64,000 nucleotides of DNA from positions 434,001-498,000 of the forward strand of contig NC_007940.1 of assembly GCF_000012385.1 (NCBI RefSeq), written 5' to 3'. The position numbers and the translations under genes were made by a program. A model generated the notes under the pieces. The model saw nothing but the letters and a program-made list of their open reading frames with translations, did not search any database and had not been told where the DNA came from. The stretch comes from Rickettsia bellii RML369-C. Lineage in GTDB: Bacteria > Pseudomonadota > Alphaproteobacteria > Rickettsiales > Rickettsiaceae. Shown piece by piece: positions 1 through 9,441 of this stretch; the stretch's first letter is position 1, and each line of letters begins with the position of its first letter.

Positions 1-1
1 C

Positions 2-2581
2 CTAGATTGCTTATTGCTTTTTAGAATGGGTGATTTTTATGAAATGTTTTATGAGGATGCCGTGCTTGCTAGCGGCGTACTCGGTATTGCTTTAACTAAA
101 AGAGGTAAAAACGGCGATGAAGAAGTGCCGATGTGCGGCGTACCTTACCATGCTCTTGAAAATTACCTAACTAAATTAATCGAAGAAAATTATAAAGTTG
201 CTATTTGTGATCAGCTTGAAACCCCTGAAGAGGCAAAAAATAGAGGCGGTTATAAAGCAGTAGTTAACAGAAATGTTACCCGGATTATAACGCCTGGCAC
301 AGTGATTGAGGAAAACCTAATTACCACTGTTGAGCCGAATTATCTAGCAAGTCTTGTTGTGCCGAAAAACAAAGATACGGCAGCACTTTGCTATGCTGAC
401 CTTTCTACTTCCACGATTTTTGTAGTTAACGTCCCTGAGCTTGAAATTCTTAATGAACTTGCTCGCCTTAAGCCTCGTGAAATTCTACTTAGTGAACATT
501 TAAGATCTTCCGACCTTGCAAGTAATATTTCCAAGCAACTAAATTTCCGCATTACTTATCAGGTCGATAGTTTTTTTGCAGTGAATAAATGTGAAAAGAT
601 TATTCTAGATTTTTATAAGATGAAAGATATTAAAGGGGTAGGAGAAATATCTAATAGTCAAATTTGTGCCATAGGTAGTATTTTGGAATATCTTACCCTA
701 ACGCAAAAAGAAAATATCCCAAATTTACCAAAGCCGAAGATTATCGATTTTCATAGCTATATGACGATTGATTTTTCGACAAGGCGTAATCTTGAGATAG
801 TCACAAATTCATGCGGGGGAAATAAAGGAAGCTTGCTAAGTACTCTTAACCACACTGTTACTAAGCAAGGTGGGCGGTTGTTATATAATTTCCTATCAAG
901 CCCTTTAACTGATACTCATAAAATAAATCAGCGTTTAAATATAACGGAGTTTTTCCATTCTAATCTAGATATAACCGCAAAAGTTCGTGAGCTACTTAAG
1001 AAAACCAGCGATATAGAGCGTTGTTTAACCCGTATTACTATGAATAGAGGTTCGGGGCGTGATTTGCTTAGTATCAAATATACGTTAGAGACGGCTAACT
1101 CTATCAAAGAAATATTCTTTGATAATTATGGTTTTGAGCTACCAAGCTTCATTGAAAAAATAGTTAAACCATTAATAAGAAATGATGAGCTATATAATTT
1201 AATAGAAGAAAGCATATGTGAAGATGCCCCAAATAATTTAAATGATGGTGGTGTTATAAAACACTCATACCATCCGAAAGTATTACAGTTGCATGATCTG
1301 ATTAATAACGGCAAATTACATATTGAGAAACTAAAAGATCAGTATAAAAAAGAAACAGGGATAGATAGTTTAAAAATATCTCATAATAATGTGATAGGGC
1401 TGTTTATCGATATTACCGCTAAAAATGCTAATAAGATTAATGATCCTAAATTTATTCATCGTCAAACGACTGTTAATAGCGTGCGTTATACTACGGCTGA
1501 GTTACAAAAACTAGAAAGCGATTTAGTTAATGCTAAAACTTTGGTAGTAAGTTTGGAAAAAGAGTTATACGAAGATATATGCAAGCGAGTAACGAAGCAA
1601 TCCGATTATTTACGGATTCTTGCCAGTTCTCTAAGCGGTATTGATGTATTTTGTAACTTTGCTTATATTGCAAGCGAAAATGATTATACTAGACCTGAAT
1701 TTACCGATGATTTAAGCTTTGACATCGTTAAAGGGCGGCATCCGGTAGTCGAAGAAGCTTTGAATAAAGAGAGAAAAAGCTTTGTGCATAATGATTGTCA
1801 TTTATCGGAAGCGGAGCGTATTTGGCTAATTACTGGTCCTAATATGGCAGGTAAAAGTACTTTCCTGCGGCAAAATGCCATTATCGCAATTATTGCTCAA
1901 ATAGGTTCATTCGTACCTGCTAAAAGTGCTAGAATAGGGATGGTAGATAAGATATTTAGCAGAATTGGGGCAGCTGACGACCTGATTAAAGGACAATCGA
2001 CTTTCATGGCAGAGATGCTAGAGACGTCAGCGATCCTTGCACAATCTACTAAAAACTCCCTAATTATATTAGATGAGGTCGGCAGAGGTACTTCGACTTA
2101 TGATGGAGTATCTATTGCTTGGTCGGTGCTTGAATACATCCATGACAAACTGAAATGTCGCTGTTTGTTTGCTACGCATTATCATGAGCTAACTATTATG
2201 GATAATTTTCTGCCAGCTATGCAAAATTACACTATTGCTATTGAGGAGTCAGGCAAAGATATTTTGTTTTTGCATAATATTATAGCAGGTGCAGCTGATA
2301 GATCGTATGGCATTCATGTTGCAGCCTTAGCGGGACTACCTGCAAGCGTTATCAATAGAGCCGAGCAGATTCTGCTTAAATTTGAGAAAAATGCGGCAGG
2401 TAAGGGAAAGAATATTTTATCAACGGAGTCAAATAATTTGAGTCTATTCGCTATTGAGTCCCCTAAACTACAAAACAGTAAATTGGAGGAAAAATTTAAA
2501 ACCATCGACCCAGATAAGTTATCGCCTAAAGAAGCTTTAGAGCTATTATATCAATTAAAAAGCAATTTTATTAAACAATAA
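2..2581 (+). CDS. mutS: DNA mismatch repair protein MutS (5' end cut by window edge)
   Basis: MutS binds mismatched bases and starts mismatch repair. The frame is open from base 2, and the peptide LDCLLLFRMGDFYEMF is the usual MutS mismatch-binding start. The true N terminus, roughly 30 residues in the family, therefore lies before the window, and the TTG at 14 is not a real start. Near residue 608 (counting from that TTG) is the Walker A motif GPNMAGKST, followed by the Walker B/signature LIILDEVGRGTSTYDG and the FATHYHEL switch. The frame is intact to the stop and its length fits a complete MutS. A gene for an unknown protein follows after about 80 bases on the same strand. Confidence 0.97.
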   Translation, partial: LDCLLLFRMGDFYEMFYEDAVLASGVLGIALTKRGKNGDEEVPMCGVPYHALENYLTKLIEENYKVAICDQLETPEEAKNRGGYKAVVNRNVTRIITPGTVIEENLITTVEPNYLASLVVPKNKDTAALCYADLSTSTIFVVNVPELEILNELARLKPREILLSEHLRSSDLASNISKQLNFRITYQVDSFFAVNKCEKIILDFYKMKDIKGVGEISNSQICAIGSILEYLTLTQKENIPNLPKPKIIDFHSYMTIDFSTRRNLEIVTNSCGGNKGSLLSTLNHTVTKQGGRLLYNFLSSPLTDTHKINQRLNITEFFHSNLDITAKVRELLKKTSDIERCLTRITMNRGSGRDLLSIKYTLETANSIKEIFFDNYGFELPSFIEKIVKPLIRNDELYNLIEESICEDAPNNLNDGGVIKHSYHPKVLQLHDLINNGKLHIEKLKDQYKKETGIDSLKISHNNVIGLFIDITAKNANKINDPKFIHRQTTVNSVRYTTAELQKLESDLVNAKTLVVSLEKELYEDICKRVTKQSDYLRILASSLSGIDVFCNFAYIASENDYTRPEFTDDLSFDIVKGRHPVVEEALNKERKSFVHNDCHLSEAERIWLITGPNMAGKSTFLRQNAIIAIIAQIGSFVPAKSARIGMVDKIFSRIGAADDLIKGQSTFMAEMLETSAILAQSTKNSLIILDEVGRGTSTYDGVSIAWSVLEYIHDKLKCRCLFATHYHELTIMDNFLPAMQNYTIAIEESGKDILFLHNIIAGAADRSYGIHVAALAGLPASVINRAEQILLKFEKNAAGKGKNILSTESNNLSLFAIESPKLQNSKLEEKFKTIDPDKLSPKEALELLYQLKSNFIKQ

Positions 2582-2660
2582 CAATTATTAACCGCTAAAA
2601 ATAGTTAATAAATATTTATATTATACCTTTTCATAATCAACTTAATATATGGAGAGTGTT

Positions 2661-3632
2661 ATGTCTAAACAATTTCAATTAAGTCTACAACCTATTTCTA
2701 GGGTTAAAGAAAATCCTAATATGTTCGATAATTTTACCAATTTTTTTCTAGGAAGTGAAAAATATGTTATATCTAATGATAGTTATATTACTCCTAAATT
2801 ATGTGTTACACAAGCTCGAAAATTTTTTGAATCATTAGGTAATACATGCCAATTGGGCATACAATATGTAGGGAAAGAGTTTAAGGGAATTTTTGAAATA
2901 AAAGATAATGTCGTAACTGCATTACAAAATAATGAAGCAGCTCATAACTATACGCAACATGAGTTAAACGGTACATTTTATTTGTATGATAATAAAAAAT
3001 CTCAAGTATGTATACAAAATCTACATAAAGCACTAAATATTTTTCAACAACGCACTTTTGAGGAGGTTAAAAATTATACTAGAGAAGATATTTTGAATTT
3101 TATAAACAATAAAAACGATACACAGGAACTAATATACCCAAATAATGATGAACAATTTATTCAACAATTTTTCCAACTTGGGGATTGTAGGGTATTTAAA
3201 ATATTGAATGATATAACTCAAGCAACAAATAGTACTGTATCTGAAATAGTAAATACTACAGTAACTACATTGTTAAATTCAACCACAGAGCAGCAAGAGG
3301 ATCAGGAAAACAATAATGATGGTTATTCACTAGGTGTGTACATTGCAGGTGGATCGGCAGTTTTAGGAGTTATAAGTGCAATTGGTTATGCCGGTTATAA
3401 GTGGTATAAAAGTTATGCAGATAATAAGTATATATCGCATGAATCAGAAATAGAATTAGGTAGAAATAATAGCCAATACTTTTGTCCCTTTAGTACAACA
3501 GACGGCTCTCTTTTAATAGGAGAAAATTTAAGTGAAGATAAAGCTAATGGAGACGTTTCTGAGTCTTATGTATCTTTTAGGGGAAATAGTATGGAGGATA
3601 TAACACCTATTATCGGTGATTCAGAAGGATAA
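2661..3632 (+). CDS. Unknown protein with one membrane segment near the C terminus
   Basis: I do not recognise this protein of about 323 residues. I start it at ATG 2661 because GGAGAG lies four bases upstream (2651-2656). The earlier ATG at 2649 overlaps that ribosome binding site. The N-terminal 220 residues are soluble and rich in Asn and Gln. An acidic linker (EQQEDQENNNDG) precedes a glycine-rich membrane segment, roughly GVYIAGGSAVLGVISAIGYA, then a basic stop-transfer stretch and a tail of about 70 residues. There is no N-terminal signal peptide. This topology resembles a tail-proximal anchored or secreted rickettsial surface protein, but that is a guess. Confidence 0.75.
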   Translation: MSKQFQLSLQPISRVKENPNMFDNFTNFFLGSEKYVISNDSYITPKLCVTQARKFFESLGNTCQLGIQYVGKEFKGIFEIKDNVVTALQNNEAAHNYTQHELNGTFYLYDNKKSQVCIQNLHKALNIFQQRTFEEVKNYTREDILNFINNKNDTQELIYPNNDEQFIQQFFQLGDCRVFKILNDITQATNSTVSEIVNTTVTTLLNSTTEQQEDQENNNDGYSLGVYIAGGSAVLGVISAIGYAGYKWYKSYADNKYISHESEIELGRNNSQYFCPFSTTDGSLLIGENLSEDKANGDVSESYVSFRGNSMEDITPIIGDSEG

Positions 3633-3790
3633 ATGAAAAGTAGTAATTTTATCAGCTAATGCAAAGGGGGGCTATTTATGGAAGAAATCGTTTTAAAAAT
3701 AAATGCGATATATTAATAATTTTCTAATTTAACTATTGCAATTTATTCTATTATTTCTTATATTCAAAGTCGCTTAAATAAAAAGCACAA

Positions 3791-3848
3791 GGGCGTTTTA
3801 ATATTAATAATGAATTTTATCCCCTTAAATTCAAATATTAAAATGCCC
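3791..3848. other. Hairpin between the unknown gene and tRNA-Gly
   Basis: GGGCGTTTTAATATT (3791-3805) pairs with AATATTAAAATGCCC (3834-3848), a 15-bp stem with one G-T pair and a loop of about 28 bases. No T-run follows on the plus strand, so it is not a classical terminator. The rest of 3633-3871 shows nothing else. Confidence 0.45.
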
Positions 3849-3871
3849 ACAGCTAACTATTCCATATTTAA

Positions 3872-3946
3872 GCGGGTGTAGCTCAGGGGTAGAGTGCTAC
3901 CTTGCCAAGGTCGAAGTCGAGGGTTCGAATCCCTTCACCCGCTCCA
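3872..3946 (+). tRNA. tRNA-Gly (anticodon GCC)
   Basis: The cloverleaf is complete. Acceptor arm GCGGGTG (3872-3878) pairs with CACCCGC (3936-3942), followed by discriminator T and an encoded CCA. The anticodon loop TTGCCAA gives GCC, and the T arm contains GGTTCGAAT. It is convergent with the glycosylase gene on the other strand. Confidence 0.96.
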
Positions 3947-3975
3947 ATAATTTTCTTCCGAATTTCTGCTTTTAG

Positions 3976-4638
3976 CTAAAATGATATTTTTGTTAAATCA
4001 ATAGGATTGGTGACAACATAACGCCATAGTTTATCTATGCCTTTAGTTATGCCGATGCGTGTAGTGGTAGAATAGGGAAGTTTTAAATTGATGTCGCTAA
4101 CAAAAAATTCGTTGTTATTGATTAGGTCAATTTTATTATGAGAGATGTTAATTCCTAAATATTTACACAGCTTGCCTGGTCCATCTACCTTTGATACTTC
4201 AAGATTTGGTACGTCAAATTTCGGGATTCGCCTGTGCTCACGTATTAATATACGCCTAGCCGTCTCACCACTTATTTGACTTCCAACTTTTGAAGTATCT
4301 GCGGTATATAAATCCTTAGTAGAAATAATATATGCTCCTCGAATTAAGGTAGCAGCAGGAAAGCCATCAGTTTCGGTTACAAAGTTTAGACAATAATACA
4401 TGCCGTAAATCAGATAAACATAGCTAAAACCAGCCGGACCAAACATTATATCAGTTCTTTTTGTACGACCTCTTGCAGCATGACAAGCTGGATCGTCTTG
4501 TCCAATATAGCTTTCAGTTTCAGTAATAATAGCTGTTTTGCCTTGAAAATATAAAACTTTACCCAGCAGCTCCTGACTTACTATATTAGTATCTCTTGCA
4601 AAGAATTCTCGAGATAAAGGGATTAATTTATTATTCAT
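3976..4638 (-). CDS. Putative 3-methyladenine DNA glycosylase (AAG/MPG family)
   Basis: The protein of 220 residues matches the AAG/MPG family, which removes alkylated purines such as 3-methyladenine in base excision repair. Visible family features are LGKVL followed by [22 protein letters not shown], with the catalytic Glu in the TETE stretch. The motifs [21 protein letters not shown] and [13 protein letters not shown] are also present. The length is normal for the bacterial family. It lies two bases after yidD on the same strand, which suggests a shared transcript with yidD and nuoE. Confidence 0.93.
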
Positions 4639-4640
4639 TT

Positions 4641-4862
4641 TTATTTAGTAAGTGGAACAGGATCATATCCGCCATCACAAAGTGGCTGGCATTTGATTAT
4701 TCTTTTAAAAATAAGCCATAATCCTTTGATACCTCCATGTGTGTTTAGTGCCTCTTTAGCATATTTGGAGCAGGTAGGATAAAATCGGCAATTGTTACCA
4801 CCAAGTAATGGGGAAATAAAATATCGATAGAAAGTAAGAAGTAATAATAATATTCTAGTCAT
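4641..4862 (-). CDS. yidD: Membrane protein insertion efficiency factor YidD
   Basis: YidD is a small peripheral inner-membrane protein that helps the YidC insertase. The 73-residue product has the family pattern: an amphipathic N terminus ([14 protein letters not shown]), the cysteine motif [15 protein letters not shown], and the C-terminal [13 protein letters not shown]. It overlaps the 3' end of nuoE by eight bases, so the two are translationally close. Confidence 0.95.
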
Positions 4863-5358
4863 TTCGCAGCTTATCTATAATTGCTTCCATCTTTTCCGGC
4901 GTCAAATCTTCATAATAATCGTCATTAATTTGCACTACGGGAGCGTTAACGCATGCTCCTAAACATTCGATTTCTATTAAGCTAAATTTTTGATCTTTTG
5001 TAACTTCTTCATCTTTTATACCAAGTTTTTCTTTGCAAGTTTTCATTATATCATCGCTACCACGTAGCCAACAAGGGGTAGTAGTGCACACTTGGATATG
5101 ATTCTTACCAACAGGCTTGAGGTTAAACATAGTGTAAAAAGTTGCCACCTCATAAGCTCGCATATACGGCATTTCTAGCATATTCGCCACATACTCAATA
5201 GCAGGAACAGGCAACCAACCACCATTTTGACGTTGAGCTAAATCAAGAAGTGGTAATATGGCACTTCTTTTGCCCTCTGGTGGATATTTTTTTATGATAT
5301 CCTCCGCTAGACTTAAATTTTTCTTATCAAAACTAAAATTTGTAATTTTTGTATTCAT
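4855..5358 (-). CDS. nuoE: NADH-quinone oxidoreductase subunit E (24 kDa, 2Fe-2S)
   Basis: NuoE is part of the NADH-oxidising module of respiratory complex I and holds the N1a [2Fe-2S] cluster. The four ligand cysteines are seen in CTTTPCW and CLGACVNAP. The 167 residues are the usual length. It sits first in the group nuoE, yidD, glycosylase and is separated from nuoD by a repeat block and a GIY-YIG nuclease gene. Confidence 0.97.
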   Translation of the reverse strand: MNTKITNFSFDKKNLSLAEDIIKKYPPEGKRSAILPLLDLAQRQNGGWLPVPAIEYVANMLEMPYMRAYEVATFYTMFNLKPVGKNHIQVCTTTPCWLRGSDDIMKTCKEKLGIKDEEVTKDQKFSLIEIECLGACVNAPVVQINDDYYEDLTPEKMEAIIDKLRND

Positions 5359-5365
5359 ATGTTCT

Positions 5366-5485
5366 ATGTCATTCCTGCGAAAGCAGGAATCCAGTAATTA
5401 AAAGGTGTAAATATTCTGAATTTTAAGATTAAAAGCTCTAATAATTTTGCTTTATGCTGGATTCCTGCTTTCGCAGGAATGACAT
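5366..5485. repeat. Palindromic repeat element, 120 bp, with 29-bp inverted ends
   Basis: The ends 5366-5394 and 5457-5485 are perfect inverted copies of 29 bases, and each end is itself a palindrome around TTCCTGCGAAAGCAGGAA. This is the style of the dispersed rickettsial palindromic repeats. It fills the gap between nuoE and the GIY-YIG gene. Confidence 0.85.
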
Positions 5486-5525
5486 AAAAGCCATGCAAAA
5501 GCTTGAAATCAGAAAGTAAGAATAT

Positions 5526-5798
5526 TTATTCAATTAAATCTTTCCATTTAGGATTAACTTTTTCTATCAATTCTATTTTCCAGCTACGTTTCCACTTTTT
5601 TAATGCTTTTTCTCTAATAATAGCTTCTTTAATATCAGCAAATTCTTCAGTATAAACAAGCTTTATAATATTATATTTTGCTGTAAAACCTTTGATTATT
5701 TTTTGTTTATGCTCATAAGAACGACGTATTATATTATTGGTAACTCCAATATATAAAGTACCATTCCTATTAGAGCATAATATATATACCCAGTACAT
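5526..5798 (-). CDS. GIY-YIG nuclease family protein
   Basis: This is a 90-residue single-domain GIY-YIG protein of the UhpR/YhbQ-like type. It opens with MYWVYILCSNRNGTLYIGVT, which carries the YVY...YIG pattern, then RSYEHKQK with the conserved Arg, and ends with REKALKKWKR and W. Family members are small nucleases of uncertain substrate. It is bracketed by copies of the same palindromic repeat (5366-5485 and 5821-5849) and sits inside the nuo cluster between nuoE and nuoD, so it looks like an insertion. Its function in the cell is unknown. Confidence 0.9.
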   Translation of the reverse strand: MYWVYILCSNRNGTLYIGVTNNIIRRSYEHKQKIIKGFTAKYNIIKLVYTEEFADIKEAIIREKALKKWKRSWKIELIEKVNPKWKDLIE

Positions 5799-5820
5799 TT
5801 TATTTTTTTGTTATATTTTA

Positions 5821-5869
5821 CTGGATTCCTGCTTTCGCAGGAATGACATAAAAAATGTAGGAATGACAT
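5821..5869. repeat. Half copy of the palindromic repeat
   Basis: Bases 5821-5849 repeat exactly the right arm at 5457-5485. A further short piece, ATGTAGGAATGACAT, follows at 5855-5869. It lies just after the nuoD stop on the downstream side. Confidence 0.8.
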
Positions 5870-5880
5870 AAGACATTAGT

Positions 5881-7056
5881 CTACCTATCAATCTCACCAA
5901 ATACTATATCAAGCGTTGCTATAATAGTAATAACATCTGCCATTAAATGACCTTTGGACATAAAATCAAGTCCTTGCAAGTGAGCAAACCCTGGGGCTTT
6001 AATTCGGCATCTATAAGGTCTATTACCACCAGTAGAGTATAAATACACGCCAAACTCACCTTTAGGAGCTTCTACTGCTTTGTAAATTTCACCAGCTGGA
6101 ACATCATACCCCTCGGTATAAAGCTTAAAGTGATGAATCATCGCTTCCATGGATTCTTTCATTTTAGCCCTTGTTGGTGGTGTTAGTTTTGGATCATCGG
6201 TTTTAACCGGACCTTGCGGCATTTTTTCTATACATTGTTTGATTATCTTAACAGATTCATACATTTCAAGCATACGTACTAAATACCTGTCATAACAATC
6301 GCCATTTTTGCCGATCGGTACTTCAAAATCCATTTCTGCATAAACGTCATAAGGGTTTGACTTACGCAAATCCCAAGCTATGCCTGAACCTCTGAGCATC
6401 GGACCTGAAAACCCCCAGTCCATTGCCTCTTTTTGGGAAACAACACCAATATCTACTAAACGCTGCTTCCATAATCTATTTTCATTTAGCAGATTTTCGA
6501 TATCTTGAAGTTTAGGTGGAAATTGTTGGATGAATTTATCAATATCCTCAAGTAAGCCATCTGGTAAATCCTCAGCAACACCGCCTGGTCTGAAATAGTT
6601 TGAGTGCATTCGAGAGCCGGAAACACGTTCGTAAAACTCCATGATTTTCTCACGCTCTTCAAATAGCCATAATAAAGGGGTGGTTGCTCCGACATCTAAA
6701 GCTTGGCTGCCTATATTCAAGGTGTGATTCAGGATTCTCGTTAGTTCTGAAAATAGCACCCTTATAAACTGGGCTCTTCGTGGTATTTCGCACTCTAATA
6801 GCGACTCAGCAGCTAAAGCAAAAGCATGTTCTTGGCACATTGGCGAAACATAATCAAGGCGATCAAAGTAAGGAATAGCCTGCAAATATGTTTTATGCTC
6901 AATCAGCTTTTCCGTACCACGATGAAGTAATCCAATGTGAGGATCAGCATTATTTACTACTTCCCCATCCATTTCAAGAATTAGCCTTAAAACGCCGTGC
7001 GTTGCCGGATGTTGCGGACCAAGATTTAACGTTATACTTTTGGTGTTATTAGTCAT
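5881..7056 (-). CDS. nuoD: NADH-quinone oxidoreductase subunit D (49 kDa)
   Basis: NuoD lines the quinone-binding pocket of complex I. The sequence [16 protein letters not shown], the [12 protein letters not shown] stretch and the C-terminal GEIDR are family hallmarks. I start at ATG 7056 ([13 protein letters not shown]), giving 391 residues. The frame stays open to 7095, but that extension is encoded by the palindromic repeat at 7064-7229, and ATG 7068 is an alternative. The gene is separated from nuoC by the repeat and a 138-residue unknown gene. Confidence 0.96.
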   Translation of the reverse strand: MTNNTKSITLNLGPQHPATHGVLRLILEMDGEVVNNADPHIGLLHRGTEKLIEHKTYLQAIPYFDRLDYVSPMCQEHAFALAAESLLECEIPRRAQFIRVLFSELTRILNHTLNIGSQALDVGATTPLLWLFEEREKIMEFYERVSGSRMHSNYFRPGGVAEDLPDGLLEDIDKFIQQFPPKLQDIENLLNENRLWKQRLVDIGVVSQKEAMDWGFSGPMLRGSGIAWDLRKSNPYDVYAEMDFEVPIGKNGDCYDRYLVRMLEMYESVKIIKQCIEKMPQGPVKTDDPKLTPPTRAKMKESMEAMIHHFKLYTEGYDVPAGEIYKAVEAPKGEFGVYLYSTGGNRPYRCRIKAPGFAHLQGLDFMSKGHLMADVITIIATLDIVFGEIDR

Positions 7057-7063
7057 ATTATTT

Positions 7064-7229
7064 GTCATTGCGAGGAGCCACAGGCGACGTGGCAATCCAG
7101 TTAAATAATTTCATCATATAAATTTTTCCAATTTACGTTCATGCTTTGTTAGTAATAATATATACAGCCAGTTGTTTCATAATTTTTCCTAGATTGCCGC
7201 GTCGGGACTATGTCCCTCCTCGCAATGAC
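7064..7229. repeat. Palindromic repeat upstream of nuoD
   Basis: It starts with GTCATTGCGAGGAG (7064-7077) and ends with CTCCTCGCAATGAC (7216-7229), inverted copies of each other. Inside are further matching arms (GACGTGGCAATCCAG and TAGATTGCCGCGTC). The same family recurs at 9315, 10450 and 21820-22088. Confidence 0.8.
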
Positions 7230-7235
7230 ACTATT

Positions 7236-7652
7236 TTATATTTCTTCTATATTAATAGAACCTAAGGGTAATACTTCAAAATTATCGTTTATTATACAAT
7301 CAAATTGAAAAGGATTAAAATAAGCAAAAGTATTATATAAGTCTTGAGTTTGTTTATTTGCTAAAACAAGTTGGTATGAAAAAGAAAATTTATTATAATT
7401 TATTTGCCACCTATAATTAGACTCAATATCTTCGCTGTAACGTATAAATGATTTATTTGCCGGATCAATTACCATATGTTTTGAAAGGTCATTAATAGTA
7501 CGTAGATGTATATAAGGTACTTCTTTTTCAACAAACGCTTTAAAAAATTCTGTATCTATTTTTAATGAAAAATTTTTATCTAAAGTTAAGTTATTTCGTC
7601 GACCTTTTACGATATACGGAATCATTTCTTTAATAGTAAAAGCTCTAATCAT
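7236..7652 (-). CDS. Unknown protein between nuoC and nuoD
   Basis: This 138-residue protein is not one I recognise. It has no membrane segment or signal peptide and is rich in aromatic residues (YRWQINYNKFSFSYQL). Its start overlaps the nuoC stop by four bases (ATGA arrangement at 7649-7652), so it is probably translated with nuoC as part of the nuo operon. Complex I has no standard subunit at this place. Confidence 0.7.
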   Translation of the reverse strand: MIRAFTIKEMIPYIVKGRRNNLTLDKNFSLKIDTEFFKAFVEKEVPYIHLRTINDLSKHMVIDPANKSFIRYSEDIESNYRWQINYNKFSFSYQLVLANKQTQDLYNTFAYFNPFQFDCIINDNFEVLPLGSINIEEI

Positions 7653-8239
7653 TTAGCCTTCTCATCCCCTGGTAATGTATAAGTAGGGCTGTGCCAAGGT
7701 GAACTAAAATCAAACTCCCGATATTCTATATCTAAATTGACCGGTTCGTATGCTACTTTTTTCGTCTGCTCATCATATTTAACTTGCGTATAGCCGGTTA
7801 ATGGAAAGTCTTTACGTAAAGGATGCCCCTCAAACTCATAATCGGTGAGTATTCGCCTTTTATCATCATTACCATCAAAATTTATGCCGAACATATCATA
7901 AACTTCACGCTCATACCAACAAGTGGCGTTAAATATACTCATTGCTGATGGTATGCTTTCATGTTCGGATACGTAAGTTTTAATGATAAGACGCTTATTT
8001 AATTTTAAGCTTAGTAAATTGTATACTACTTCAAACCGTTTAGCTTTTTCAGGAAAATCGCTACCGAATAAGTCGGTTAGTACAGTAAAACGTAGCTCTT
8101 CTGATTCTTTTAAAGCTTTTAAGAAAGGTAGTAAAAAATTCGGCTCAACTTTATACGCTAGGTTCTCCTTAACCGTGATGGGGCTTATCAATATACTTGA
8201 TTTAGCGGCAAGCTTCTCAATGATTTTTTCTAGCGTCAT
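7649..8239 (-). CDS. nuoC: NADH-quinone oxidoreductase subunit C (30 kDa)
   Basis: NuoC is a peripheral-arm subunit of complex I next to NuoD. The motifs [15 protein letters not shown] and [22 protein letters not shown] are diagnostic. I start at [10 protein letters not shown] (8239), which gives about 196 residues as expected. The open frame up to 8290 only reads through the 3' end of nuoB. It overlaps nuoB by about 23 bases. Confidence 0.96.
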
Positions 8240-8741
8240 ATTTAAAACCTGTAGTGCGTTTGATTTTCTTTTGTAATTGCATAAGCCCATAAATTAAAGC
8301 TTCCGCTGTAGGGGGGCAGCCAGGGACATATACGTCAACCGGTACGATGCGGTCACAACCTCGTACTACTGAATAAGAGAAGTGATAATATCCCCCGCCA
8401 TTAGCACAGCTACCCATTGAAAGCACCCATTTAGGTTCAGCCATCTGGTCGTATACTTTGCGTAATGCCGGTGCCATTTTGTTGGTAAGTGTCCCTGCAA
8501 CTATCATAAGATCGGATTGTCTTGGGCTTGGTCTAAACAGCATGCCAAAGCGATCCATATCATACCTACTTGCCGCTGCCTGCATCATCTCAACCGCACA
8601 ACAAGCAAGCCCAAAAGTCATAGGCCATAATGAATTGCTTCTTGCCCAGCCAATGACATCATCGACTTTGGTTAATAAGACCCCTCTATTTGAAAGCTCA
8701 TTATTTAGCAATTCATCTTCTTGATAAAAATTATTATGCAT
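8217..8741 (-). CDS. nuoB: NADH-quinone oxidoreductase subunit B (20 kDa, cluster N2)
   Basis: NuoB carries the terminal [4Fe-4S] cluster N2 that reduces quinone. The ligand cysteines are in [27 protein letters not shown] and [11 protein letters not shown]. The 174-residue length is normal. It is separated from nuoA by a palindromic repeat. Confidence 0.97.
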
Positions 8742-8770
8742 TTTTGTTCTTACATAAAGTTAAATTATAT

Positions 8771-8867
8771 GTCATCCCGTGGCTTGACCACGGGATCCAG
8801 AAAACAATAAAAAATACTAATATTATTAGTATTTTTACTGGACCCCGTGAACAAGTCACGGGGTGAC
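8771..8867. repeat. Palindromic repeat between nuoA and nuoB
   Basis: It begins GTCATCCCGTGGCTTGACCA and ends with CACGGGGTGAC. An inner stem AAAATACTAATA / TATTAGTATTTT gives a long cruciform. Related copies lie at 11234, 22750 and 24723. Confidence 0.85.
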
Positions 8868-8920
8868 AAGGGGAAATGATCCACGTAACAACACCGCCGC
8901 AGGATGACATCCCGTATTTC

Positions 8921-9295
8921 TTACTCCCAATCTAAAGCTCCTTTCTTCCATTCATATACAAATCCTATAGTAAGTACGAATAAGAAGAACATCATCGAGA
9001 AAAAGCCTATTTTGCCTATTGTTCCAAGGCTAATAGCCCAAGGAACTAAAAATGTGATTTCAAGGTCAAAGATAATAAATAAAATAGCAACTAAATAAAA
9101 TCGTATGTCAAACTTTGATCTAGCATCGTCAAAAGGCTCAAATCCACATTCGTAAGGCTCTAATTTATCTTTATTATATTTTTTGGTGGCTAATAGATTC
9201 GGTAGAATCATTATTAAACTAGATACTAATGTCGCAATACCAAAAAATATAGCAATCGGTAAATATTCTTGTAAGAGTTCTGAATTCTGTAGCAT
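8921..9295 (-). CDS. nuoA: NADH-quinone oxidoreductase subunit A
   Basis: NuoA is a three-helix membrane subunit of complex I next to the quinone channel. The 124-residue protein has helices near residues 13-32, 66-86 and 93-113. It also has the family motif KLEPYECGFEPFDDARSKFDIRFYL, with the quinone-pocket Cys, in the loop between helices 1 and 2. It heads the minus-strand run nuoA, nuoB, nuoC. Confidence 0.96.
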   Translation of the reverse strand: MLQNSELLQEYLPIAIFFGIATLVSSLIMILPNLLATKKYNKDKLEPYECGFEPFDDARSKFDIRFYLVAILFIIFDLEITFLVPWAISLGTIGKIGFFSMMFFLFVLTIGFVYEWKKGALDWE

Positions 9296-9314
9296 ATATT
9301 TTTTATTGTTTTAT

Positions 9315-9412
9315 CGTCATTGCGAGGAAAAACTACAAGTTTTGACGAAGCAATCTCAGAGTGTTTTATGAGATTGCCTCCGCCCTCTGCTATGCATCTC
9401 CTCGCAATGACG
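9315..9412. repeat. Palindromic repeat upstream of nuoA
   Basis: CGTCATTGCGAGG at 9315 is inverted as CTCGCAATGACG at 9401-9412. Inner arms GACGAAGCAATCTCA and TGAGATTGCCTC also pair. It belongs to the same family as 10450-10539. Confidence 0.85.
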
Positions 9413-9441
9413 TAGATTATATCAATCTATCCCAAATAACA

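Noticed and set aside
5366..5485. Possible CRISPR-like repeat-spacer structure
   Set aside because: Only two arms in inverted, not direct, orientation; no regular spacers or cas genes.
7057..7095. N-terminal extension of nuoD
   Set aside because: MPRRLWLLA comes from the repeat; the family start is at 7056.
8904..9098. Plus-strand frame over nuoA
   Set aside because: Antisense shadow of nuoA without a ribosome binding site.
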